DNA of 5,158 nucleotides from contig CAJTSY010000192.1 in NCBI GenBank assembly GCA_910578995.1, positions 1-5,158 of the forward strand, written 5' to 3'. Source of the DNA: an uncultured Acetatifactor sp. Lineage in GTDB: Bacteria; Bacillota; Clostridia; Lachnospirales; Lachnospiraceae. Of this stretch, positions 1 through 4,705 are shown in pieces (the first letter of the stretch is position 1; each line of letters begins with the position of its first letter). The notes under the pieces were generated by a model. That model ran no database searches. It was not told the origin of the DNA and saw only the letters and a list, made by a program, of their open reading frames with translations. The position numbers and the translations under genes are program-made.

Positions 1-2
1 TT

Positions 3-132
3 TTAGCGGATACTCAACCATATGCGCCTGTTTCAAAAAGAATGTTAGCGGATTTTTGTTCCTACCCATCCAATTAGCAGGCTATTAGCAAGGAAAAGAA
101 TCATATGGTGGGAAGCTACCTTTTTATTAGCA
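3..132. repeat. Iteron-like TTAGC motifs in the leader region
   Basis: TTAGC occurs five times on the + strand, starting at 3, 45, 74, 85 and 127. Two copies are extended to TTAGCGGAT (3-11 and 45-53) and three to ATTAGCA (73-79, 84-90 and 126-132). Spacings are 42, 29, 11 and 42 bases, so several copies fall on the same helical face. The motifs lie upstream of a gene whose N-terminus resembles a winged-helix DNA-binding domain. Binding of that or another protein, or a role in replication or autoregulation, is inference. The rest of 133-240 shows no clear gene or strong promoter. In AT-rich DNA a 5-mer can recur by chance, so confidence is moderate for the repeat and low for function. Confidence 0.45.
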
Positions 133-242
133 AGTTCAGTATACGGTGAAAGAGCGGTCGTTCCTCTCGCAACGCTTTTTCAATGTTCCTTCTAAATCAT
201 AACACAATAGGATTTACAGTACAAGACAAAACATTATTTCAG

Positions 243-248
243 AGGAGG
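243..248 (+). promoter_or_regulatory. Ribosome binding site of the 254 gene
   Basis: A perfect AGGAGG lies five bases before the ATG at 254. It fixes that start and shows the broken gene still has a strong initiation site. Confidence 0.8.
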
Positions 249-253
249 TTACT

Positions 254-556
254 ATGGATTATCAATTAGAAGTGAAACAAATCGTGGACTACCCACGGTG
301 CCGCATCTACCGAGAGTTCCTCCGCAGCCTTATGGAAGGTAGGGACATCCGTACCAACGGAAGCTCCTATCTTTTTTATTACATGCCCCTCTGCTCCTAC
401 GCCAACTTCCGCTCCTCCTACTGCCGGATAGCGGGCATCTCCTACCTGGTGGGGCCAGGCGAGTGGCTCTGCAGGACCTCGGAGCCGGCGGAATGGTTTC
501 GCACACGCTTCCAGCACCAGGCGCTCTCCATCCTGGACTACCTGCAGAAGCAGTAA
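254..556 (+). CDS. N-terminal fragment of a winged-helix-like mobile-element protein
   Basis: This 100-residue ORF starts at an ATG with an ideal ribosome binding site and stops at TAA 554-556. The segment around residues 62-98 (ISYLVGPGEWLC, then AEWFRTRF and LSILDYLQKQ) has the look of a winged helix: a GEW turn, a helix, then a recognition helix ending in a short Lys/Gln stretch. From memory, not checked, clostridial conjugative elements carry a longer protein that begins like this and continues well beyond LQKQ. Here the frame closes abruptly, and the expected C-terminal part appears just downstream in another frame (577-966). I therefore read it as the front piece of an internally deleted gene that may still make a short DNA-binding peptide. 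Function is unproven; replication or transcription control of the element is a guess. Confidence 0.6.
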   Translation: MDYQLEVKQIVDYPRCRIYREFLRSLMEGRDIRTNGSSYLFYYMPLCSYANFRSSYCRIAGISYLVGPGEWLCRTSEPAEWFRTRFQHQALSILDYLQKQ

Positions 557-576
557 AGGACGGACAGATCACCATC

Positions 577-966
577 ATGGATGGGGAGGGCTGCGTTTCA
601 GGGCAGTCCAGTAGCGTTTCAAAACCGCACATGAAGGAAGTGGTGCAGAAAGTGGCGCAAATCCTTGTGGCACAAGGGGTTCCGTGCTGCGAGTGCCCCA
701 AAACCCTATATAAGTTATATCCTTTATCCGACTGCAAGGAAACTGATTATAGGTACTCCCTGGAGGTTGTCTGCCCGGACGGAAAGATGCCTTACCGGTT
801 CGAGCTGACGCTCTCCCCTGTCCCGTCACCCGAAGACACCTCTGCCACATGCAGGATACCTATAGCCGAAAGGCTACAGAGAATGAAGAAAGAAGGTAAA
901 GATCATGGCAAACACAAGACCGAACAAGAACATACCCACAGAGCAGGAGAACCCCCTGTTCCATGA
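577..966 (+). pseudogene. C-terminal fragment of the same gene, out of frame
   Basis: Reading frame 1 is open from before 463 to TGA 964-966, but only the part after about 548 looks like real coding sequence. Upstream of that it merely shadows the 254-556 gene. The plausible portion contains KPHMKEVVQKVAQILVAQG and a later Cys-rich stretch, CCECPKTLYKLYPLSDCKET. I recall these as the tail of the same long family as the 254-556 fragment; this is unverified. The first in-frame ATG after the upstream stop is at 577, with no convincing ribosome binding site, so any translation would need coupling to the stop at 554-556. The last 62 bases overlap the next gene (start 905), and the Lys/His-rich tail there may be run-through rather than the native C-terminus. 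Confidence 0.5.
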
Positions 967-1444
967 CACATGGAAGCTGCTGAAGAACTACCGGGATGCC
1001 GTCTGGAACCTGGAGCTGGCCGTCCAACAGGTACGCAGCACCTTTGAGATCGAATACGGGAGCAGCATCGAAGAGTTCCTTGACTCCATCTACCTGTCAG
1101 GGGCAGATATAGGAGGCTCAAAGCTGGAGGATTATGCAAGAAGCATCGAGCGAAGCAACAAGGTGCTGACACTCTTAAACTCTGCGGTGGACATCCTGCG
1201 GAGCAAGCACAAGCACGGGGAGCAGTATTACTGGATCCTCTACTACAGCTACCTCTCGCCCCAACAGCTCCAGAACACGGATGAGATCATCGAGAGCCTG
1301 CGCCCACACATAGCGAACATCTCCACCCGAACATATTACCGCAAACGCCCAGAGGCGGTCCAGGCGCTCAGCTCCATCCTGTGGGGATACACCTCAAAGG
1401 ACTGCCTGGAAATGCTGGACAAGTTCTTTCCTCAAAATCGTTAA
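905..1444 (+). CDS. Hypothetical protein with a sigma-region-4/ArpU-like C-terminus
   Basis: This is an intact 179-residue protein starting at ATG 905, with a GAAGG-type ribosome binding site about nine bases upstream. It overlaps the end of the preceding broken gene by 62 bases. Residues about 18-100 are mostly helical and charged. Residues about 108-165 read YYWILYYSYLS, a spacer, IIESLRPHIANISTRTYYRKR, then AVQALSSILWG. This order resembles the 'one helix, loop, YYR-K recognition helix, AL..L' pattern of ArpU/RinA-type phage regulators and sigma-70 region 4. A DNA-binding or transcription role is therefore reasonable but inferred. There is no signal peptide or membrane segment. It probably belongs to the same mobile-element module as the upstream gene. 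I cannot assign a gene name. Confidence 0.75.
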   Translation: MANTRPNKNIPTEQENPLFHDTWKLLKNYRDAVWNLELAVQQVRSTFEIEYGSSIEEFLDSIYLSGADIGGSKLEDYARSIERSNKVLTLLNSAVDILRSKHKHGEQYYWILYYSYLSPQQLQNTDEIIESLRPHIANISTRTYYRKRPEAVQALSSILWGYTSKDCLEMLDKFFPQNR

Positions 1445-1488
1445 TAGACAATCCATGAACAGGCACTTATAATTATCTAAAAAGCTAA

Positions 1489-1720
1489 GGAGGGCACCTG
1501 CACAGACGTCCGGCTGAAGCCTTTCAGGAACAGCTATGATATCGTCCTTACCGACCAGGATGGCAACGAATACCTGCTCTGGGTTGGAAAAGACCAGAAG
1601 ATCCGTCCAGGTCTCTCCTACCGTTTCTATTTCAGGGCTCCAGACACCATCCCGTCCGGACAGAACCCGCTCTTAGCCAAAGCGGCCCTGGCAGATAATC
1701 TGCTGGGTGTGGAGGAGATT
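1489..1720 (+). repeat. Direct repeat copy A (partner at 4419-4650)
   Basis: These 232 bases align without gaps to 4419-4650, at a constant offset of 2930 bases. By hand I count about 32 mismatches in the 231 bases from 1490, about 86 percent identity. Homology ends abruptly on the left at GGAGGGCACC and on the right after the GAGGAG-ATT/GAGGAA-ATA codons. Confidence 0.9.
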
Positions 1721-1747
1721 ACGGACAGGCCATCCCAAACGGATTAA
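1490..1747 (+). pseudogene. 5'-truncated copy of the two-helix membrane protein gene
   Basis: The frame starting with the GAG codon at 1490 reads EGTCTDVRLKPFRNSYD and onward to TAA 1745-1747. Over 77 residues it matches residues 69-145 of the complete protein at 4216-4653, with 13 differences by hand count. An in-frame TAA at 1478-1480 and the absence of any nearby start codon show that the N-terminal part with both membrane helices is missing. The copy continues eight residues past the partner's end (TDRPSQTD), so it is an independent, diverged paralogue rather than a recent duplication. Many differences between the copies are at third codon positions, as expected if both were once under selection. 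It is too short and startless for the usual ORF cut-offs. Confidence 0.85.
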
Positions 1748-1827
1748 AAATCATGGGGTGCATAACATCCTTTCTTCTCCATATAATATAGGAAACATAC
1801 AATTTGAAAGGATTTGAATGATTATTG

Positions 1828-1856
1828 TTGCATTCTGCTTTGACCTGTATTATGAT
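1828..1856 (+). promoter_or_regulatory. Promoter of the relB-yoeB operon
   Basis: A -35-like TTGCAT (1828-1833) is separated by 17 bases from a -10-like TATGAT (1851-1856), giving a start of transcription shortly before the antitoxin gene at 1880. Antitoxin/toxin complexes of this class usually repress their own promoter. I see no obvious perfect operator palindrome here. Confidence 0.6.
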
Positions 1857-1879
1857 GGAGACAGAAAGGAAGTGACAGC

Positions 1880-2152
1880 ATGACTACAGTAAGCCTACGA
1901 TTTGATGATGAGATGAAAAGGCAGCTTGACGAGATGTGCGACGAAATGGGGATGAACCTCACCACCTTCTTCATGATCTATGCTAAGAAGGCGCTGCGGG
2001 ACCGCCGGATCCCCTTCGAGGTGGCAGCCCCCCTGGACCCCTTCTACTCAGACTCCAACATGGAGCAGCTGAGGAAAGCGGACCAGCAGGTCAGGAACGG
2101 GCAGGTGGTCGTAAAGACAATGGAAGAACTGGAGGCCATGGAGCGTGAGTAA
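1880..2152 (+). CDS. relB: RelB/DinJ-family antitoxin
   Basis: This 90-residue protein begins TTVSLRFDDEMKRQLDEMCD, the ribbon-helix-helix opening of RelB/DinJ antitoxins: a short DNA-binding strand, helix, turn (MGMNLTTFF) and second helix. IPFEV at residues 44-48 is the usual end of that domain. The acidic, Gln-rich C-terminal half (about 52-90) would be the part that wraps and inhibits the toxin. The ATG at 1880 has AAGGAAG (1867-1873) at a good distance. The gene overlaps the toxin gene by eight bases, typical of a co-translated pair. By family knowledge the protein neutralises the toxin and represses the operon alone or in complex. Pairing of a RelB/DinJ antitoxin with a YoeB/Txe toxin, instead of YefM, is a known variation. 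Confidence 0.92.
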   Translation: MTTVSLRFDDEMKRQLDEMCDEMGMNLTTFFMIYAKKALRDRRIPFEVAAPLDPFYSDSNMEQLRKADQQVRNGQVVVKTMEELEAMERE

Positions 2153-2411
2153 GATCACATTTGCCGAAGACGCGTGGGAGGAATACCTCTACTGGCAGTC
2201 GCAGGATAAAAAGACGCTGAAAAAGATAAACAGCCTGCTCAGGTCCGTCCAGCGTGAACCTTTTACCGGTGAAGGGAAGCCCGAGCCGCTGAAGAACAGC
2301 CCGGAAGGGGAATGGAGCAGGCGGATCAACGATAAGGACAGGCTCGTCTACAGGGTCAGCGATGAAGGCATCACCGTAACCCAGTGCAAGGGGCACTACA
2401 ATGACAGATAG
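2145..2411 (+). CDS. yoeB: YoeB/Txe-family mRNA interferase toxin
   Basis: This 88-residue protein aligns along its whole length with E. coli YoeB from memory: WEEYLYWQSQDKKTLKKIN, GKPEPLK, WSRRI, DRLVYRV and a C-terminal CKGHY. The catalytic set known for E. coli YoeB (Glu46, Arg65, His83, Tyr84) is present here as Glu47, Arg66, His84 and Tyr85. The toxin therefore looks active: a ribosome-dependent endoribonuclease that cuts mRNA in the A site. The start is GTG at 2145, inside the antitoxin gene, with GGAGG at 2131-2135 and a nine-base spacer. The weak GTG start and overlap keep toxin synthesis coupled to antitoxin. Three residues (NDR) follow the usual terminal HY. It is intact although the gene next to it is broken. 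Confidence 0.96.
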   Translation: MSKITFAEDAWEEYLYWQSQDKKTLKKINSLLRSVQREPFTGEGKPEPLKNSPEGEWSRRINDKDRLVYRVSDEGITVTQCKGHYNDR

Positions 2412-2558
2412 TCAGGAAATGAGATACCTGGATAAGCTGGCAATGGGAAAGCCTGTCACATTACCGGGATTACCAGGCAGATATACGGACAAATCGAAAA
2501 GAGCTTTGGCGATACGGCTGAAGAGTCCATGCAGGAAAGGGAAATCGGGAAGACAACC
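2401..2558 (+). pseudogene. Frameshifted coding remnant between yoeB and the DUF1801 gene
   Basis: An ATG at 2401 overlaps the last 11 bases of yoeB; frame 1 then reads MRYLDKLAMGKPVTLPG from a second ATG at 2419. From about 2466 the more protein-like reading moves to frame 0 (ITRQIYGQIEKSFGDTAEES, then MQEREIGKTT), which runs directly into the MWKCPKCG start of the next gene. A single missing base near 2465 would join the two. The joined peptide could be an N-terminal extension of the DUF1801 protein or a separate small gene. I do not recognise its family with certainty. Frame 1 stays open across the region only because this shift is undone by the A-tract shift at 2592-2598. Confidence 0.35.
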
Positions 2559-2964
2559 ATGTGGAAATGCCCAAAATGCGGAAGGGAATTCAAAAAAAGA
2601 GCAGGGCCATTACTGCGGCGAAAAGCCGAAGACCATTGACGAGTATATCCTGAGCCAGGATGCGGACAAGCAGGAAGAGCTGCAGCATATCCGGCAGATT
2701 CTCCGCAGCGCATTGCCGGAAGCGGAGGAACGCATCTCCTAGAGCATGCCGACCTACTGGAAAAAGCACAATATCCTTCACTTTGCCGCTTCAAAGGGGC
2801 ACATCGGGCTGTATCCGGGGCCTGCGGCTGTCATGCAGTTTGCGGAGGAGCTCCAGAGCTACAAGACAGATAAGGGAACGATCCGTATCCCTTATGGCGG
2901 GATTGATGCCGTATTGATTGAGAAGACCGCGAAGTGGTGCTGGGAAACCGGAAACCATGCATAA
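2559..2964 (+). pseudogene. Broken zinc-ribbon DUF1801 (YdhG-like) protein gene
   Basis: Restored, the protein starts MWKCPKCGREFKK at 2559, continues EQGHYCGEKPKTIDEYI, and then follows the DUF1801 pattern: IRQILRSALPEAEERIS, MPTYWKKHNILHFAASKGH, IGLYPGP and IRIPYGGIDAVLIEKTAKW. Cys4, Cys7, His17 and Cys19 of the restored start would form a small zinc site. Two lesions are visible. One is an extra base in the seven-A tract 2592-2598, which shifts frame 0 to frame 1. The other is TAG at 2740-2742 between ERIS and SMPTYW, where the family usually has Trp, so TGG to TAG is the likely change. Downstream of the stop the frame is clean to TAA 2962-2964. DUF1801 proteins are small, YdhG/frataxin-like in fold, of uncertain cellular role. 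The gene is almost certainly non-functional unless the lesions are read errors. Confidence 0.85.
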
Positions 2965-3032
2965 CCGGAACCCATTTGGAGAAATCAGTGGAATTACAGA
3001 TTTAAAATTTTTCCGAAAAGGGAGGCAGGATA

Positions 3033-3671
3033 ATGAATATGGAGAAAGAGAATTTTATGAAATTTGAGACGGAAAAGCTAGCCTGGGTCAACGAACCATC
3101 TGACTATGCGGTCAGCGGCAGTGAGATCATGATCCGTACAGAGCCTGGCACGGACTTGTGGCAGAGGACATATTACCATTTCCGGAATGACAATGCCCCT
3201 GTCCTGCAGATGGAGACAGAAGAGAAATATTTCAGTTTTGTGGTAAAGACGGATTTTGCAGACAGCCATCACAGGTTTGACCAGTGCGGCATCGTGATGT
3301 ATCTGGACAGCGAGAACTGGCTGAAAGCTTCCGTGGAATATGAAAACGAAGAATACCAGCACCTGGGAAGCGTGGTGACAAACAACGGGTATTCGGACTG
3401 GGCGACTACAGCCATAGGTGCATCTGTAAAGACAATGTGGTATCGGTTCAGCCGCAGGGAGGATGATTACTGCATCGAGTGCTCGGCGGATGGAGCGACG
3501 TTCAGCCAGATGCGGATCTGCCATATGCATAACGGGAAGGGAAAGATCAGGTTCGGCATTTATGCCTGCTCTCCGGAAGAATCTTCCTTTCAGGCAGTAT
3601 TTTCCAGGATGCAGGTTATGGAATGCCAATGGAAAGCCCATGACGGACAACAGCCTGACAGCAATAGTTGA
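3033..3671 (+). CDS. DUF1349 domain protein (concanavalin-like fold)
   Basis: This is an intact 212-residue protein with GGAGG at 3021-3025, seven bases before ATG 3033; in-frame ATGs at 3039 and 3057 are less well placed. Residues about 10-200 show the DUF1349 pattern: FETEKLAWVNEPSDYAV, then DLWQRTYYHF, FSFVVKTDF, the hallmark QCGIVMYLDSENWLKASVEY (84-103), VVTNNGYSDWATT (114-126) and, near the end, IRFGIYACSP. By family knowledge this is a beta-sandwich of the concanavalin A-like type, related to Bacillus YesU and yeast Ree1, soluble and often next to sugar-use genes, with no proven reaction. There is no signal peptide. No carbohydrate gene is nearby, so it looks like stand-alone cargo. 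I see no strong promoter directly upstream. Confidence 0.9.
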   Translation: MNMEKENFMKFETEKLAWVNEPSDYAVSGSEIMIRTEPGTDLWQRTYYHFRNDNAPVLQMETEEKYFSFVVKTDFADSHHRFDQCGIVMYLDSENWLKASVEYENEEYQHLGSVVTNNGYSDWATTAIGASVKTMWYRFSRREDDYCIECSADGATFSQMRICHMHNGKGKIRFGIYACSPEESSFQAVFSRMQVMECQWKAHDGQQPDSNS

Positions 3672-3689
3672 ACATGCGGATTGGAGAAG

Positions 3690-3709
3690 ACAGGTTTAAG
3701 CATACCTGT
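3690..3709. repeat. Short inverted repeat after the DUF1349 gene
   Basis: ACAGGT (3690-3695) and ACCTGT (3704-3709) form a six-base stem with an eight-base loop, 18 bases past the stop codon. No T-run follows, so it is a weak terminator candidate at best; an operator is equally possible. Confidence 0.35.
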
Positions 3710-3762
3710 GAGCAAGGACAAATAGGCCGGCTGTCCATCTGCCCTGCTTTTCCGTATGCCGG

Positions 3763-3898
3763 GGACTTATATGTCCCTGAAAATATGGCCCGCCTACCGC
3801 TGGCGGCTTATAAATGACCGGTTCGAAAATATGGCTTGCCCACCGGAGGCGGCTGATAAGTGTCCGGCCTGAAAATCCCGGCCCCGCCGCAAGGCAGT
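3763..3898 (+). repeat. 46-bp tandem repeats with a hairpin in each unit
   Basis: GAAAATATGG starts a unit at 3779 and again at 3825, and GAAAAT starts a third, divergent unit at 3871: the period is exactly 46. Units 3779-3824 and 3825-3870 agree at 35 of 46 positions by hand count. A decayed tail of an earlier unit (GGACTTATATGTCC before 3779) matches the shared GGCTTATAA-TG-CC segment. Unit 1 holds the inverted repeat CCGCC (3790-3794)/GGCGG (3802-3806). Unit 2 holds TTGCC/GGCGG (3836-3840/3848-3852), which still pairs as RNA through two G-U pairs. Unit 3 has GCC-GCAA-GGC with a GNRA-type loop. The region 3672-3912 has no gene on either strand that I would support. Role unknown: untranslated leader RNA, protein-binding array or a dispersed clostridial repeat are possibilities. 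Confidence 0.7.
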
Positions 3899-3912
3899 TT
3901 TGATGGAGACAG

Positions 3913-4205
3913 ATGAACATGAATGGACTGATGATGAGATATAAGAAAAGCGTTGCAAAAATGCCTGAGCCCTGGCACTGCTGCGCCATGAGATGCTGTC
4001 CACCGCGGAGCTGATCCAGTGCACGGAAAAGGGGAAGTCCCACATCAGGGACAGCAGCGACCTGATGGACACCCTGTACCGGGAGGACGGCAGCGACTGC
4101 GAGGGCATCGTCACGGACTGCCGCACCTCCGAGGCCAGGTTCCCCGTAATCGCCGCCGTCGCCAACCTGTACCTGAAGCAGCAGGTCACTTTCCAGATTT
4201 TATAG
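3913..4205 (+). pseudogene. Frameshifted small hypothetical gene upstream of the membrane protein
   Basis: From ATG 3913 (or 3919, better placed after GGAG at 3905-3908) frame 1 reads MNGLMMRYKKSVAKMPEPWH and then loses sense. Frame 0 takes over at CTG 3981 with LRHEMLSTAELIQC and stays open to TAG 4203-4205, ending VIAAVANLYLKQQVTFQIL. One missing base near 3979-3981 explains the switch. The ATG at 3993 inside the second part has no ribosome binding site, so the frame-0 ORF alone is unlikely to be the true gene. The restored product is about 97 residues, soluble, with an acidic centre (SSDLMDTLYREDGSD). I do not recognise a named family. It ends ten bases before the next start and overlaps its ribosome binding site, so the two genes form an operon. 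Confidence 0.6.
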
Positions 4206-4215
4206 GAGGCCATCT

Positions 4216-4653
4216 ATGGAACACATACCCAAACCGCTGCTACGGCGGCTGGCCCTGACTCTTCTTGTCGGGGCCGGCTGTCTTTTTACCGGATCCGTCT
4301 TCTTCCTCCATGAAAGGGATACATCATTCTTCATCCTGAGCCTCCTGCTCTCTGCCAGCTCCGCTGCGAAAGCCACGCTGCTCGCCCTTCAAGTCAAAAG
4401 AAAATCCTACTATGTGCTGGAGGGCACCTGCACGGATGTCCGGCTGAAGCCCTTCAGGAACAGCTATGATATCGTCCTTACCGACCAGGATGGCAGCGAA
4501 CACCTGCTCCGGGTTGGGAAAGACCAAAAAATCCGCTCTGGTATCTCCTACCGGTTCTATCTCAAGGCTCCAGACAGCATCCTGCTTGGACAGAACCCGC
4601 TCCTGGCCAAAATGGAGCTGACAGATAATCTACTGGGCGTGGAGGAAATATAA
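4216..4653 (+). CDS. Two-helix membrane protein with a soluble C-terminal domain
   Basis: This intact 145-residue protein starts at ATG 4216 behind AGGAGG (4204-4209). Residues about 12-31 and 37-58 form two hydrophobic segments joined by a short HERDT turn. RR before helix 1 and KRK after helix 2 suggest both ends are cytoplasmic. Residues 69-145 form a soluble domain that looks all-beta (EGTCTDVRLKPF, IVLTDQDGSEHLLRVG, SYRFYLKAPD) and might be a small barrel; that fold is a guess. There is no catalytic motif and no family name I can give with confidence. I recall similar proteins as frequent hypothetical genes on clostridial conjugative elements, unverified. The C-terminal domain is duplicated as a truncated copy at 1490-1747. 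It follows the 3913-4205 gene with a ten-base gap. Confidence 0.85.
   Translation: MEHIPKPLLRRLALTLLVGAGCLFTGSVFFLHERDTSFFILSLLLSASSAAKATLLALQVKRKSYYVLEGTCTDVRLKPFRNSYDIVLTDQDGSEHLLRVGKDQKIRSGISYRFYLKAPDSILLGQNPLLAKMELTDNLLGVEEI
4419..4650 (+). repeat. Direct repeat copy B (partner at 1489-1720)
   Basis: This is the 3' half of the intact membrane protein gene, aligning gap-free to 1489-1720. Both copies are in the same orientation, so recombination between them would delete or duplicate a 2930-base segment carrying relB-yoeB, the DUF1801 remnant, the DUF1349 gene and the 46-bp repeats. Confidence 0.9.
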
Positions 4654-4661
4654 TAAACCCT

Positions 4662-4689
4662 TTGAGCAAAACAATGCCTGTGATATAAT
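4662..4689 (+). promoter_or_regulatory. Extended -10 promoter before the 4706 gene
   Basis: TTGAGC (4662-4667), a 16-base spacer and TATAAT (4684-4689) preceded by TGA (4681-4683) form a near-ideal extended -10 promoter, starting nine bases after the membrane-protein stop codon. It should give the downstream gene its own transcript. Confidence 0.75.
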
Positions 4690-4705
4690 TGGGATACTAA
4701 TTAAA

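Noticed and set aside
330..737. Minus-strand frame spanning the first broken gene
   Set aside because: Low-complexity Arg/Pro/Ser-rich translation, antiparallel to coding sequence, with no start signals.
1782..1787. TATAAT as a second promoter before relB
   Set aside because: No acceptable -35 hexamer is present at 16-18 bases upstream, and the 1828-1856 promoter is better placed.
3078..3650. Long open frame of 190 codons on the minus strand
   Set aside because: It lies exactly antiparallel to the well-supported DUF1349 gene and has no family-like sequence or good ribosome binding site; it is a codon-bias shadow.
3763..3898. CRISPR array
   Set aside because: Units are contiguous at 46 bases with no unique spacers between conserved repeats, the units are diverged, and no cas gene is in view.
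3877..3900. Intrinsic terminator (GCC-GCAA-GGC followed by GTTTT)
   Set aside because: The stem is only three to five pairs with a mismatch and the T-run is four bases; it is better explained as the third repeat unit.
3696..4213. Overlapping minus-strand frames across the repeat region and the small gene
   Set aside because: They run through the 46-bp repeats and against the 3913-4205 gene, and the translations have no recognisable protein pattern.
4019..4258. Plus-strand frame reading through the membrane-protein start
   Set aside because: Gly/Arg/Pro-rich out-of-frame reading of the 3913-4205 gene.
1489..4650. Transposon or insertion sequence bounded by the direct repeats
   Set aside because: The repeats are coding halves of a gene, not terminal inverted repeats, and no transposase or recombinase lies between them.
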